A stretch of DNA of 64,000 nucleotides, from assembly GCA_036346255.1 (NCBI GenBank), contig CM070618.1, forward strand, positions 81,540,428 through 81,604,427, given 5' to 3'. Numbering within the stretch: the first letter of the stretch is position 1; each line of letters opens with the position of its first letter. The notes under the pieces were generated by a model. It was not told the DNA's origin. It was given only the letters and a program-made list of their open reading frames with translations, and made no database searches. The translations under genes were made by a program, and so were the position numbers. Below, piece by piece: positions 32,001 to 48,625 of the stretch. Source of the stretch: Ampelocalamus luodianensis (Eukaryota > Streptophyta > Magnoliopsida > Poales > Poaceae).

Positions 32001-35000
32001 TGATATTGTTAAGCAATTTGTTGCCTTGGAAATCTTTCTTGATTGAAATGTGCAAAACAGTTACCATGATCGAGCATGTACAATGTTCTTTATTTTGGTA
32101 GTGAATGGTGCCATAAAGTGTGGATAGCTATCTTTTTAGTAATCATTGGTGGCATCAAGTAATGATGATTGTTTAAATATACAAGACAGCCATTTCATTT
32201 GGCATAAATTTAGTGATGTCGTGTTAGTTGCTGTAGTTCGCAAATTTGTACATGCTCGATCATGTTTGCAGGGGATTCGTTTGTTTTATTTTGTTTTGTT
32301 TGCAGTGTCTTGTTGCCGGTTAATGATAATCTTCACAACATTGGCTGTCCTGGATCACTCAGGCATTAACAAATGGTTGTTGACAATTTTTTCCTGAGTA
32401 AAACAGGGATCAAAAACCCGTTACCGGGCACAATCCCGTTCGGTGCCCGGTAATGGTTCCCGGCCGGTAACCGGAGATCCCGGTAGAAAACCGGATGAAT
32501 TTTGTCCAAATAAATTTGAATTTGAGATGTTTTCGCTGGAATTTTGAATTTGAATTTGAATATAAAGGATTCCGGCCGGGATTTTGAATCCCGGACCCCA
32601 CCGGGAAATCCGGTACCGGCCGTTTTTTTGTTCCCTGGAGTAAAATGTGTCCGCATGATGCTGTAAGTTCTTTAGTAGCTGCAGCATACGCCTGATTGTA
32701 TTGGGCTTTCCTCACTCGGTAGTCTGGATATGCTAATTCTGGCACTTAAGTTGCTAAGTATGATGTAAATGTTCATCCAAGAGGAATCCATTTTAGCATA
32801 TTTTTTAATGAGAATTAATTGCCTGCATATTTTTGAAGATAAAAGGCTACACAGGGACGATTTACATGGTTGAACTAGTAGAGTAGTAGTAGAATAGTAA
32901 TAACTCTTCCTTATGTAGTCTGCCTCAACAACTTCCGCTTTTCTTTTTGTCATCTCATGCTAGTGTATATCTGCAGACTGTGCTTTATATGCAACTTCTG
33001 GCACCTAGTATGTTTTTTCATGCCCTGGACTGACAGTATTTCACTTTAATGTTGCTGATAAACTTTTCCTTATATTAGGCGAACAAGTGGGCCCATAAGG
33101 AGAGCTAAGGGTGGCTGGACACCAGAAGAGGTTACTATCTCACTTCCTCTGTTATATAAAGACTAGTTTCTGATTTTTTTTGGCTAGATAGGTTATGATA
33201 CAGTCAAGTCAAGTTTCCTACAAAAATTCAACTACGAACGCGACTTACATTAGGAGGTACGGGAGTACCTGAATTTGGATTTTTTTATTACTATTTGCAT
33301 CGTGTTTTGAAGAGAGGAAGTATGGGAGTACCCAAAGGGTGGGAAGTACAGGATATGTTCTCAGACTGTCTATTACTATGCAAAATATACTTATATTCAT
33401 AGTGCATATATGCTAATGTGCAGTGGTAATCTTATCCACTGTGTAAAAAAGTTCTTTTTGTCTATTTGTCATTCTTGCCGTTCTTGTTGTTCATGGTCAG
33501 ACTGTTGATATTTTTCTCACTAGAAGTTTCTCTTTTCTTTCTGCTTGAAAAGTAATTTCACAGTTTTACTGTTTGATTCCATTACACACTCCGAACTGTT
33601 GCTAATTAGCCTCAACATATGGCAACAGGATGAAACATTGCGGAAGGCAGTTGAAGCTTTCAAGGGTAGAAGCTGGAAGAAAATAGGTTTGCCTCTTCTT
33701 TCCACTGTACACCTCATATACTCAGTTGTCCTTGTACTTGTAGATTTTTTTTAAAAAAAACTCTGGCACGTTTACCTTTGCTATTGCATGTAGTATGGTT
33801 TTGTAGTAATCTTAGGCCTTAAATGCGCTCATCAAATAGGGAAGTAAGTATGTCTCTTTTATGTATGCTACTTAGCGTTTGAAGTTGAAGATGGTTCCTC
33901 ATGGTTTTCTCTGCTTAGCTAACTGCCTATTTGCTATTAAAGCATATTTGAGTTGAACACTAAAGCCCATGCTATTGAACCTTTCAGTGAATTATATGAT
34001 ATAAAAGAATAGGATATAAGATTAGTATAACCTTGACAGTAGAGCTAATGAATCTAAAAATGAGCAAGGATCTGGAATACTGCCAGTAGATTTTCATGTG
34101 AAAGTTAACTGTGACTGAACAGATCTTGAGAGAATTTGGAACACATGGTTAGAGTGTGCTTCCTGTAGAATACCTCAAAGGTGCTTTCCTACCAATGTAG
34201 AAGGTCCACCGTCCACAGATATTAAGGAGCTGGATTTGTTAAAAAAAACATATCTGGAAATGCATTTAGCATATTGTTAATGAGTAATGACTTAATTCCA
34301 CTAACATGGGCCCAGATGCATTCTTCTACATGTGTCTACAAATGATAACAGAAAGTAAGAGCAGTTATTGGGGCTCTTGTATTTGGACTGGTTGTTTAAT
34401 GCTTAAGTATGACATTTATCTCGGTTGCTACATGGGTGGTAGTTGATATGGCCGTACGAGTATGCACATGTCATATTTTAGCTAGTTATAGAAATGTCAA
34501 ACTTCTCTAGAAGTTTTTCCATATCTATAAGTGCGGTGAACTCACAGAAGGTAGCTGTATCTACCTGGGCAGCTGAATTCTTTCCTGATAGAACAGAGGT
34601 ACAATGTTTGCATCGATGGCAAAAGGTTCTTAATCCTGAACTTATCAAAGGTCCTTGGACTCAGGAGGTTTGTCACTGCAGCATCTACTTTGGTTTGACA
34701 AGAAAAAGCATTTGCACATTCTATCTTCTAAATGTTATATCCATGACATTTTCCTACAGGAAGATGAAAAAATCATTGATCTTGTAAGGAAGTATGGACC
34801 AACAAAATGGTCTGTCATAGCGAAGTCTCTACCTGGCCGTATAGGCAAGCAGTGTCGAGAGAGGTATTCTTTTGATCGTGTACAGTTCATTATCAAAATT
34901 CTGTCTATTGTTATTAGTAGAACTTTTAATTGCTCTATTCTTCTTGTTTGCTGATAAGCATGTTTTTCTTCATGCAAGACAGATTAGGGAAATTGGTATA

Positions 35001-38000
35001 ATTACAATGAAGGATCTAAATTTGAGGGCAGTATAATTACAAGAAAAGCTCTGAATCATTTTCATAATTAACTATTTAAGAAATGCACTTCTTTCTGAAA
35101 GAACTACAAAAGTAATTGACTAACATTCTGTTGTAGACTTGTAGGTGTAAAAATATTCTTCCTCAATCTTCTGTTTTAATTCAAACTATTAATTCCGTAG
35201 CAATTATATTCCTAGTGAGTTTAATTGTATATTTGTACATTAGAGCTAAGCTTGACGTGATATAGTGCAGAATATGTACTTATGGAGCTAATTTTGAATT
35301 CATAGGTGGCATAATCATCTGAATCCAAAAATAAAGAAAGATGCTTGGACTGTGGAGGAGGAACGGGCACTCATCAATGCTCATCGGACATATGGGAATA
35401 GATGGGCAGAAATAGCAAAAGTCCTTCCTGGAAGGTATTGCTACACAGCCTACTTCCCTTGGGAATTTTTCTATGTGTCATTCATGAAGTTTATACAAAT
35501 CACTTCGCTGTCGATTCTCTTAAATGGTATTTAGTTAGTTTTAATAATGGTGTTCTTTCAATTATTTCAATGATCCCCCCATTTGGGTACTTGGCATGTT
35601 ATATATATATATATAATTTTTTTTGTATACTGTACAAGTTCTAAAACCATTGGATTTTTTAAAAGGCAAAATTGGGTCTATACCATCGAAAGATGTTGGG
35701 TTTAGCAAAAAACAACCAGAAGTTCTAGGCTCAGATATTTACGACAAAAAGAGCCCTACGTTTAGAATTTTACTACTCCGTCATGTTCCGTTAGGTGTTT
35801 GGGCAGTTGCGGTGTGGAGATGGAAAGAGATGTCATGTGAAATGACGGCAGTGGCCCCAGTCCAACTTAGTTAACACATGCACTCATTCGGGTCTGACCC
35901 AAAGGCAATTCGGGTTCAAGTCAGCCAGACGTCTCTTCTCACCCGGCTCCCGCAGCAAGCGAGAAACAGGGGGCGCTGCCGCCTCTCAGTCCGCCATCGC
36001 CACACCACGAACAGAAAATCGCCGGTGACGAGGTCCCCGCCGGAGTCCCTGCTGTCAAATTGCAGCAAATCATTCACAGATTACAAATATTCCGCAAGAC
36101 ATTAACACCATTTCATATGATAAAAATTATGCTTTAAGAGAGCAAAAACTTATTTCATTTCACATGCAGATCACACATAGAGATTATATCAAGAAATTAT
36201 CTACACAAAGAACAGTACACCGAAATAAACAAACAAGTTAATTTTGCAAACACATGAACTCCATACTGCTGCCAAGTTTGCCATGTCCTTGCTGCCGAGT
36301 TCACTATGTCTTTCCTGCCCAGCTGAGGGTCTCATGCCGCCTCCACTGCCGAGTTCACCAGGCCCCATGCCTCTGCTTCCTGCTTCGCCCAATTGCGCCA
36401 TGCAACTGCCACCTCCCCCACCCAATTGTGCCATGCAACTGCCACCTCCCCCACCCAAGTGTGCCATGCCGCTGCCGCCTGCCTCGCCAAGTGCACCATG
36501 CTGCGCGGAGGAGGAATTGACGAGGGGGATAGGCTGGAGATGCATAGACATGGAGGATTCGACAAGTGGGATAAGAAATTGGGGAGGGGTGGCGCCATGG
36601 AAGAGGAACGGATGCACAGAGGAATTTGTTTGATGGTGAATAAGTAGGTGGGGCATGCAGAGGCAAAGGGGCAAGGGTATAATGGTCAGAATAGACGGCT
36701 ACTTCATCTAATGGTGACGGAGTGGTAAAATTCTAGACATTGCGCTCTTTTGGTGGTAAATATCTATGCCCAGAACTTTTGATGGATTTTTTTTTCTAAA
36801 CTCAACATCTTTTGATGGTACAGACCCATTTTTTCCTTTTTTTAATGATGATACACAATGTAAAGGGGATTTCCCGTTTTCTTTTCCTTCTGTGCTTCCC
36901 GTTTTCTTTTCCTTCTGTGCTTTTGAATGACATGGCCTTCTGCTGTTTTTGGCTGTTAAACTTACAAGATAATCATAATGGAATACAGTGGGCCTGCCAG
37001 ATCTAAATAATTAATAGAATACCCCAAAAACTATCCTAGGCTTCTGTATTTGAATAAAGATCAGAATGCTCCAGAGTACTACGTGAATACCAATTTTTTT
37101 TCCACTTTCTATTATAAATTTATAATTACATGTGTCATTGTCATGATTCATGAATGCATTATTGCAATTTAGTTTGTTCAAGTTTTGAATTTCTGTTTTC
37201 AACTGTTTACATCTTTGTCATGGGCTTCAACTCTTTGGTTATTTCTTCATAAATATGAACTACGTCCTTATTTTGAAAAGGTGCACTTCCTGTTTATTTT
37301 ACAAGACTCTGGGACCCTATTGAATATTGATAGTATGTTGCTGTTTCCAGGACTGATAATTCTATAAAGAATCATTGGAATAGTTCTTTGAGAAAGAAGC
37401 TAGACAGCTATAGTACCAGCAATGTTCTGGCAGTTCCGAAAAAACTTGGTCTTGATGATTTCAAGGATAAACCGAAGGCGGTGGCTTCTGAGAACCATCT
37501 TGATCCGAACAAAGTGCCCAACAATTCAAAAGACATACGTGAAATAGCCCATCGTTCTAATTTTAGCCCACTTCTACAGGCATACAAATTAGAACATGCC
37601 AAGGACTGCTCAGGGTCCCTATCTCTTTCCATATTAAAAACTGCTCAGACACTAACTTCATATGAGGTGTCATCAATAGTTGATGGTTCTGCTGTTACTT
37701 TAGCGGTACAAGGTCTGGAAAGTGATTCTGTCCGCGACAAGGGCATGGAAATCGATTCTGTTCATGAGAAGGGTCTTGAGGTTAATTCCACACCTGATCC
37801 TGTGGAGGAGTCTGGTACCATTCAACTAGAAGCTGCACCAGCCAAAGGTGAACCAGAATCATCTTTGAAGAATGAGGCGCATTCTACCCTTGGTCCTCTT
37901 TTTTACCAGATTCCTAACATGGAAGATGTAGCCCCTACAAGTTCCTCACTATTTTCTGAACATACTGTGCATCAGACATCTGAACATTGCAGTGATGGGA

Positions 38001-38269
38001 TACTGTCACCTATTGGTTGTGCAACTCCCTCTCCAACGAATGGAAAAATATCAAGCCAGCTAAGTGTTGATTCAATATTGAAGAGTGCTGCCAACAGCTT
38101 TGCAAGTACTCCTTCAATATTAAGGAGAAGAAAACGGGATAAATCAGCACCTGCTTCAGCTAGTGAGTTGAAGAGTGGAGTAAACACTGATAGCTTTTAC
38201 ACTCCAGCGGGAAGGGACAGACTACAGATACCCCAGAGTCATTTAAAACTGCATCCTTTTTGTCAATAG
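26006..38269 (+). CDS. MYB3R: R1R2R3 MYB transcription factor (MYB3R)
   Basis: Exons by frame and GT/AG borders: 26006-26166, 33079-33130, 33629-33686, 34573-34667, 34760-34863, 35306-35434 and 37351-38269, together 505 residues. Three MYB repeats span about residues 66-218 with the expected tryptophans: GGWTPEE..SWKKI..RWQKV, GPWTQE..KWSVIAK..RWHNHL and DAWTVEE..RWAEIAKVLPGR..KNHW. MYB3R proteins bind MSA elements in promoters of G2/M cell-cycle genes in the nucleus. The start could be ATG 26006 or 26015; both precede the AEVEQEGCVENRQ block. Near 38215-38225 the frame appears shifted: the expected family sequence continues in another frame to 38565, so the true C-terminus is uncertain. Introns hold at least three clear transposons. 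Confidence 0.9.
26955..27358 (-). repeat. Left (3') LTR of the chromovirus element
   Basis: 404 bases, TGTCAGAGAC to CATGACA, closely matching the right LTR. The adjoining complement GACGAGGAGA is a plausible polypurine tract. Confidence 0.85.
31538..31930 (-). repeat. Right (5') LTR of the chromovirus element
   Basis: 393 bases, TGTCGAGACT to CATGACA, colinear with the left LTR with short indels. The target-duplication copy GCCAT follows directly. Confidence 0.85.
32404..32637. mobile_element. hAT-type MITE in MYB3R intron
   Basis: Ends CAGGGATCAAAAACCCG and (complement) CAGGGAACAAAAAAACGG form terminal inverted repeats. GAGTAAAA occurs immediately on both sides (32396-32403, 32638-32645), a perfect 8-bp target duplication as expected for hAT. 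The 234-base interior is made of CCGG-rich and GAATTTGAATTT-type repeats without coding. Confidence 0.9.
33135..33265. mobile_element. Probable Stowaway-like MITE next to a MYB3R splice donor
   Basis: TA-flanked sequence with ends resembling the Stowaway pattern: CTATCTCACTTCCTCTGTTAT on the left and GGAGGTACGGGAG on the right. It starts four bases after the exon 2 donor. The inverted repeats are degenerate, so this call is tentative. Confidence 0.4.
35665..36836. mobile_element. MULE with GC-rich interior in MYB3R intron
   Basis: Inverted repeats of about 125 bases: the left end (35665-35790) shares GGGTCT.TACCATC.AAAGATGTTG, AGATATTTAC and TAGAATTTTAC.ACTCCGTC with the complement of the right end (36712-36836). 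Flanks TTTTTAAAA and TTTTTTTAA fit a degenerate 9-bp duplication. The interior (about 35870-36640) is GC-rich and includes a short tandem repeat with GCCACCTCCCCCACCC (36390-36490). ORFs on both strands are proline- or alanine-rich and unassigned; no transposase is present. Confidence 0.7.
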
Positions 38270-39600
38270 GTTCTCTTGATGGGTTATCGTCTTCTGTAAG
38301 GAGCTTTGATGTTTCACCTCCATATCGGATAAGGTCAAAAAGAATGGCTGTCACGAAAACCATTGAGAAAAAACTAGATTTTTCATCAGATGGATTGGAT
38401 ACTTGTGGTTCTGAGATTCTGAACTCTCCTTGCCAGAATTCTCAGAGCACAAATTCTACCACTGAAGCCCCAAGAATGAAGGAAAAGGAACTTAATGAAC
38501 ATGTTATTCAACTGGAAACTTTAACCAAGAACTTTGCGCATACGACCAATTTGGATGTAACATAATTCTGTAATTTGCAGGTATGGTATCACAAATATCT
38601 AAAACCATGCACTCCTGCATTTGTTGCATGTATGTTGAGAAGGCAGATATCACTGCATTTTCTAGGCAGTATGCAGAATTTACATAGTTTGACAATATCC
38701 ATGTTGATAACATTTGAGTCCTTTAGATGAGTTGATCATGAAACATATGCATAATTGATTCTCTACCCTGTCTTGTAGGAACTGATGTCAATCTGATGTA
38801 GTAGGACGGATAAGCTGAAGCGTCTTCTGATCTGACGAGCTTATCTCAAATGTGTAGGCTCGAACCAAAATGCAATTCAAACACAACCGCTGGAGAAGAA
38901 AACTCCACAATTGAAATGAAGTACCGAGTACAGAAGGGCCATCAATTGCCCAGCCATCTCTTTCAACCAGGGTGTACAAAGACGGTCTCAGAATTAAATG
39001 ACACTATAGAAGAGTAGTACATTTCTCGCTGCAGTTTGTGAGTTAGGAATTCAGATGGTAGAGACCACAACTGTGTACAAAGGGGAAAACATAGTTTTAG
39101 AAACTTATAGCTGAATAAGAGTTTCCTCATTGGAATGTAAGATTTATTCTTATCTGTGCGTCCCATTTGTTGCGTAAGAGCAAGGGCCTACTCTTTGTAA
39201 TGAATAATAATAAGGCCTGTTTTACTGGCTAAAATCTGGCAAGGGTTTGTCAAGAAACTATTTATGACAGTCATCAGGCTTGGATTGTTGGTTGATTGCA
39301 CCTTCTTACAGTACAGTGTTCCATGTATTTCTCCCCTCCGAATGATTGATCTTATCCTTGCAAAAAAAAAGAAGAAGAAGAAGAAGAAAACGAATTATCA
39401 GTCTAATTTGACTTGTTCTTCGGACGGAATAGTATTCTTCAGTGCAAGATCAGTACGTTGTTTTTGCGCAGAATCTATATCTGAACTAAGACGTTTTATC
39501 GTGCACTAAAATTTTATAGAATCTATATATGCGTGAATAGTACAAATATAACCTTGTGATCTGCCAGTGCCGCTGAAGTGTGTAATTTCATCACTAATTC
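38270..39600. other. MYB3R 3' region and intergenic spacer to TPI
   Basis: 38260-38565 is open in a different frame from the preceding exon and encodes sequence typical of the MYB3R C-terminal region (DGLSSSVRSFDVSPPYRIRS). A possible last intron lies at about 38581-38779, and UTR-like sequence follows. A GAA microsatellite occurs at about 39370-39390. No separate gene is seen. Confidence 0.6.
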
Positions 39601-39943
39601 CCGTGGTTCCAAATAAAACCGTTCGCGAGCATTAAAAACAGAGGCCTCTCTCTAATTCCCGTGGATCCCAGCCGTCGGTAAGCCCGTGGTTTGAGCCCAG
39701 CCCGGCCGCGGTCCAAATCAGTTGGCTCCGCCGTCCGATGGGCGCCCGCGGCATCAGAAGACGCAGAGCCGAAACCGAAAGCTTCTTTCTTCCGCCCCAA
39801 GAAGCTGCCTGTTTCCTTCCCCTTCCTTCCGCCCCTCGATTTAACCGAACCGCCCATCTCGAGCCTCCGCACACACCGAAACCAAAGCAACCAAACCACT
39901 GCCTCCGTCGCGACAGCTCCGCCTCACCTCGCCTCGCGAACCA

Positions 39944-44138
<4,195 letters not shown>

Positions 44139-45960
44139 TGTTTCGAGATGCAACCAGATGCTTGTAGGAGTGAATGCTCCTTATCTACGTAAGACATGTT
44201 TGACCAGTTCGTTCTGTTCTAATTCTAGTGCACTGTTGTGTCGTATCACCGAGCATGCTGCATGCTTATGTTTGCCTGTTTTTGCCTCCAACGAGAAATG
44301 GATGGTTTATAAGTGCCATGTGTGCACAAATTCGCAAGTCTGTTGATACTATAATAGTTGAAACCTAATACTATCTTGTTTAGTAAAGTCCGTACCGTCC
44401 AAAGTTCTTGCTTGCCAGGCGAAGAAACTGAATGTATGATGAGCGTTACGGTACCAGCTCTATGTAGTAGTACTAGTGTCTAGTGCTAACTGCAAAGTCT
44501 TCTTTTTAACCAACTGCGAAGTCTTCTTTTTAACCAACTACAAAGTCTGGTTCTTAGAAAATTTCGTTGTGTGATTTAAGCATCTTGTTAAATAGTGCGG
44601 AATGATAATCGAGTCATTGCTTGTCATATTGTGATTTGAACTCGTCGGTGACCGAGTCTAGCAATACCGCATTACCTTCAGTGCTTCGTTTATTATCTGT
44701 CGCAAGTATATGCCTGGTGCATCTAGCATTGCGTCACGAATAAAGACACACGTCACACATCATTATGCTACTGAATACAATTAGATTAGTATTACTATCT
44801 GTTTGGTGTTAGCGTGCTTTCTTTTACATTTACATTTCCTTTCTCTGTCTGTCTGTTTGATGTACATTAATTCCCTTCCAGCCTCTCTACCAGCATGTGG
44901 TGCCATGAGCCTTATGTAATCAAGAGAGCAGGACCAATCAGGCTGAGGTCAGAAGCAAACGGCTCCTCTTAAATACATCGTGACCTTGAAACTTGAGACC
45001 CAGTCTTCATAAACGGAGTCTCTCTCGCATACGCTCGTGTCTAGTAACGGTTCTACGCAAATTCGTTTCCGATCTTACGTCCACGTTTCGTCGTTCCCTC
45101 CTCTCCTCTTCTTCCATCTTATCGCGTTGGGACTTTCATGGACGTCTATTAGCCAACAAAACACGCATGGTTACACGCGGTTACTCGCGTGGAAACGATC
45201 AAATGTCCATATAATTTGATAGGCAGCAAACCAGATACACGTCGTCGTGAAACCAACCCTGGTTGCGGACTTGTAGAAACTTGGGTGGCGTTGAACCCTT
45301 GTTTGAAAACTTTGTATCACTCTGATCTTTCCTTTGCAACGCAATCGACGCACAAATCTTTTTACGTGTTCGCAAAAAAAAAAGAAAGAAAGAAAAGTAG
45401 ACTTGTAGAAACTGCAGGTAAGAAGGGATCATGTAGTAATAAGCACGAGCTAAGGATTCATTGGAGGAGTGATCACATGGTGAGGACCCACACGCACGCA
45501 TGTTCTTGTACCACTGTATGTATGTATTATAGCGAGTTGCAATAGGTAGTTAGCGGCTTAGCGCCGCTTCCACGAAGACGTCGATCGCTAAACGGTTAAA
45601 GCGCTGCAGTTCAGAAGTATAATTCTTCCGGAAGAAGAGGACGTACAAGTTGGCATAAGAAACGGGCGCTCGTGGTCGGAAGGACCGAAGCCGAAGGAGG
45701 AAGGAAGGAAAGCCTTGAGCCGATCGGTCCAAATAAACAGTACAAAGGAACAGGAATTGGAGATAAAAGGGAATTTTATGCAGTGAAATTGTATTCTACG
45801 AAGAGGATCGAATAACAAAAACATAGATAAAATTATATGGATCACAAAAGAATACAATGATATAATTTGGATCACAGAGGAAGCCCTGGCCTCTCTCACA
45901 CGTTGGCGACTAGATCCGGTCCAAACTCTGAAGCTTTGACTTGGTAAGAAATAGCCAGCC
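44139..45960. other. Spacer between TPI and ERG1
   Basis: It contains the TPI 3' untranslated region, AT-rich spacer and the ERG1 upstream region. Short ORFs on both strands (for example 45189-45545) show no motifs, and no RNA gene is seen. Confidence 0.5.
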
Positions 45961-45967
45961 ATGGAAG

Positions 45968-46101
45968 CCCGTATATATACGCGCGCACGGGCCTGGTATG
46001 ATATCTTAATTCTTAACGCGCGCTTGGAGCAAGATCGACAGACGCACAGAGAAAGGAAGGAAGAAAAGACTGACCAGGTTTCGAGCGGAGAAGATCTGAA
46101 G
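45968..46101 (+). promoter_or_regulatory. ERG1 core promoter and leader
   Basis: A TATATATA box at about 45972-45979 lies some 125 bases before the start codon. The leader that follows is purine-rich (GAGAAAGGAAGGAAGAAAAG). Confidence 0.65.
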
Positions 46102-47265
46102 ATGGGTCGGGGTGTTCTGGAGGTGCATCTCGTCGACGCCAAGGGCCTCTTCGGCAACGATTTCTTAGGTCAGTACTCCGTACGCCCGCGGCCGAATTGT
46201 AAACAGAGTAGTAGCTTCCATGCATGTTCTTGGTTGTTCCAATGTTCCTGCTTGCTTCACGAACTGTTTTTTTTCCCGTTCTTGTGATCCGTTGATGGCG
46301 AGCTGGCAATTGATTCGATGGCGTGTGGCTTGTTGTTGTTGTTGTTGCTTGTGCAGGCAAGATAGACCCGTATGTGATCGTGCAGTACCGGAGCCAGGAG
46401 CGCAAGAGCAGCGTCGCCCGAGGTCGGTGATTTCTGACTCTGCCGCTTCTTGATTTTCGTTCAGGGCGTTCTGATTCTGCTCATCATTCCTACTCCGGAT
46501 CACAAAAGTTTCCTATGCGGCAAATGAAGCTAGAACGAAGCCATGGCCTATGAGCCAGCCTTGACGTTGACGATGACGATCCACAAGCCGCAGTTGTGAC
46601 CTTTCCTAAACGAATTGTGTGCTGTTATGCAGATCAAGGGAGGAACCCGTGCTGGAACGATGTATTCAAGTTCCAGATCAACTCTTCCGCGGAAAACGCG
46701 CAGCACAAGCTCTTCTTCCGGATCATGGACCACGACAACTTCTCAAGCGACGACTTCCTCGGCGAAGCAACGTGAGTGCGCACGCCAATGCCAATTACTG
46801 CCAACCACGGGCCTAGTGTACTGTATGCTAATCTTTAAGTTGCTAATTAATCCTGGTTGTCAGGAATCGGTAGCTAAAGATTAAAGGCAAAAAAAAAAAT
46901 CTAAACAAAACCAATCTAAATCTTGGATCTATCTTTTTTTCTTGCTATGAAAATATTGAATCTATATGTTATGCAGGGTCAACGTAACGGACCTAATCAG
47001 CTTAGGCGTGGAGCGCGGCACATGGCAGCTGAATGCAACCAAGTACAGTGTTGTCCTCGCGGACAAAACGTACCATGGTGAGATCAGAGTTGGCTTCACG
47101 TTCACCGCAACCAAGGTACAGAAGTGTGCAAATGCATGATTTATACACTACTGACCTTGATTGGTCTCTCCAGGACTGTGAATTTGATTCCATGTTGATG
47201 TCCAATGTCAGGCTGAAGAAGATGGAGGGGAGGTTGGAGGCTGGAGGCACAGCTTTCGTCAGTAG
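46102..47265 (+). CDS. ERG1: C2-domain protein, ERG1 / 16 kDa phloem protein type
   Basis: Five exons: 46102-46168, 46357-46422, 46633-46771, 46977-47115 and 47212-47265, coding for 154 residues, almost all one C2 domain. Visible blocks are [19 protein letters not shown] (residues 6-24), [60 protein letters not shown], and the C-terminal GGWRHSFRQ that marks this family. Asp20, Asp26, Asp77, Asp79 and Asp84/85 are the likely Ca2+ ligands. Rice ERG1 is known to be induced by elicitor and to bind membrane in a Ca2+-dependent way. All splice borders keep the frame, so the gene appears intact. Confidence 0.93.
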
Positions 47266-47851
47266 AGGATGCGATGGACATCAGGTTGCTGATCGGTAGT
47301 ATCGTGTTGGATGTTGCAGGATGTAAGGTTCATTTTTATACCGACGGCATCTTATTCCTAAGGTTGATGTGATTCGAAGTGTATGTATGTTACATTTGTA
47401 GCCTTTTAGATGTATAGCCTGGACAGTTTAGAGTCGTCAAATCCGTTTATGTTTTTGATTTTTTAAAAACAGCAAAGACTTGGCCATTTCTGAATGCTGG
47501 ATTGTTGCTAGGCTGATATGAAGGGGCGCGTTCTTGTACCCGTTGTGTCTTTCTTGGCCGTGGTTTTCATCCCTCCACATGATTGAATTGGCTACAAAAA
47601 TATTCATCGTACGCAGCAGCGTCACTCGTTGCAGTTTTTGGCCGGAGGAGGTCAGAGAAGGAAACGGAGCGAGCTCCAGGCTAGGCCCGCCCTGCAAGTC
47701 ACCCGTTGTGATTTGGGATAATTCATGATTTGTCGCTGACCAATTAATCTTTTTTCAACTTTTGACATTTTTGCCCTTATATGAACAATTATGTTAGTCC
47801 AAACTGAAGACGAACACATGCGAACACAAGAACGCAAAAAAAATAGCCATC
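47266..47851. other. ERG1 3' flank
   Basis: 3' UTR and spacer up to the Tat element's target duplication (GGAAC, 47852-47856). No gene recognised. Confidence 0.5.
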
Positions 47852-47856
47852 GGAAC

Positions 47857-48521
47857 TGACGAAGATTAAAACCTCTATATATTATCTTTAATATATGAAA
47901 GATCATACGTCTTCATGGTCGTAACCTTTGAGGTGCACGAACTCACTGGTCGTAGAGATTCCAGAGGTTACATAATGGGTACCCTGGTCGGACGAAGGCC
48001 CAAGCCAAGCTTCCGACCAGGAGAACTGCTCGTAGAAGGTAAGAACTGATTCCAAGGTATATTCTCTACCGTATGATGAATAGAACACGTGCATATTCCA
48101 TACGACGTATTTTATCCAAGACACACCAGTGAACAACCTCCGTGCGGTTATATGTTTCATAGACATATAACCGCCAAACGGTTGATTCTGTATCAACCGT
48201 TACTTGACTCCGACTAGACGCAACGCTTCGCATCAGGCGCCTTCTCCGGAAGTAACTGTCACCTCTTCGAGGGCTATTTAAAGATGGAACCTGGGCGGAT
48301 CAAGGGGAGAGGAAAAAATGCAACAGAAGAAGGAAGACAAAAAGCACAAGCCATAGATTCGTCTAATAATTCTGAGTTAGCAAGATGGCAAGCAGAGTCC
48401 TTAGGATATACCTTGTAAATTCCAGTTCATATTAATAAAAGAGCAGTCCCATTATTCCCTGAGATTTCCCACGTCATTTCTCCTTTCTATTTTCGTAAGA
48501 TCGACGTCTTGATCGTCGACA
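47857..48521 (+). repeat. 5' LTR of the Tat element
   Basis: TGACGAAGATTAAAACC to GATCGTCGACA. It contains a TATA-like TATTTAAAG near 48268 and an AATAAAAG motif near 48433. The primer-binding-site-like sequence begins within a few bases of its end. Confidence 0.95.
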
Positions 48522-48625
48522 GCTGACGCCGTCCGTGGGGAACGCAGCGTGGAATCTCAGAAGATTTTTCTCTGCTCATCAAATCTTTGTCCATTCCCCG
48601 TCTGTGATCGCTGATGCGGTTATGG

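Noticed and set aside
36201..36674. 157-codon alanine/glycine-rich ORF on the - strand within the MYB3R intron
   Set aside because: It lies inside the MULE interior over a short tandem repeat, overlaps an equally long + strand ORF and has no motif.
45588..46157. 189-codon ORF on the - strand upstream of ERG1
   Set aside because: It covers the ERG1 promoter and first exon in antisense; no motif and a low-complexity serine-rich translation.
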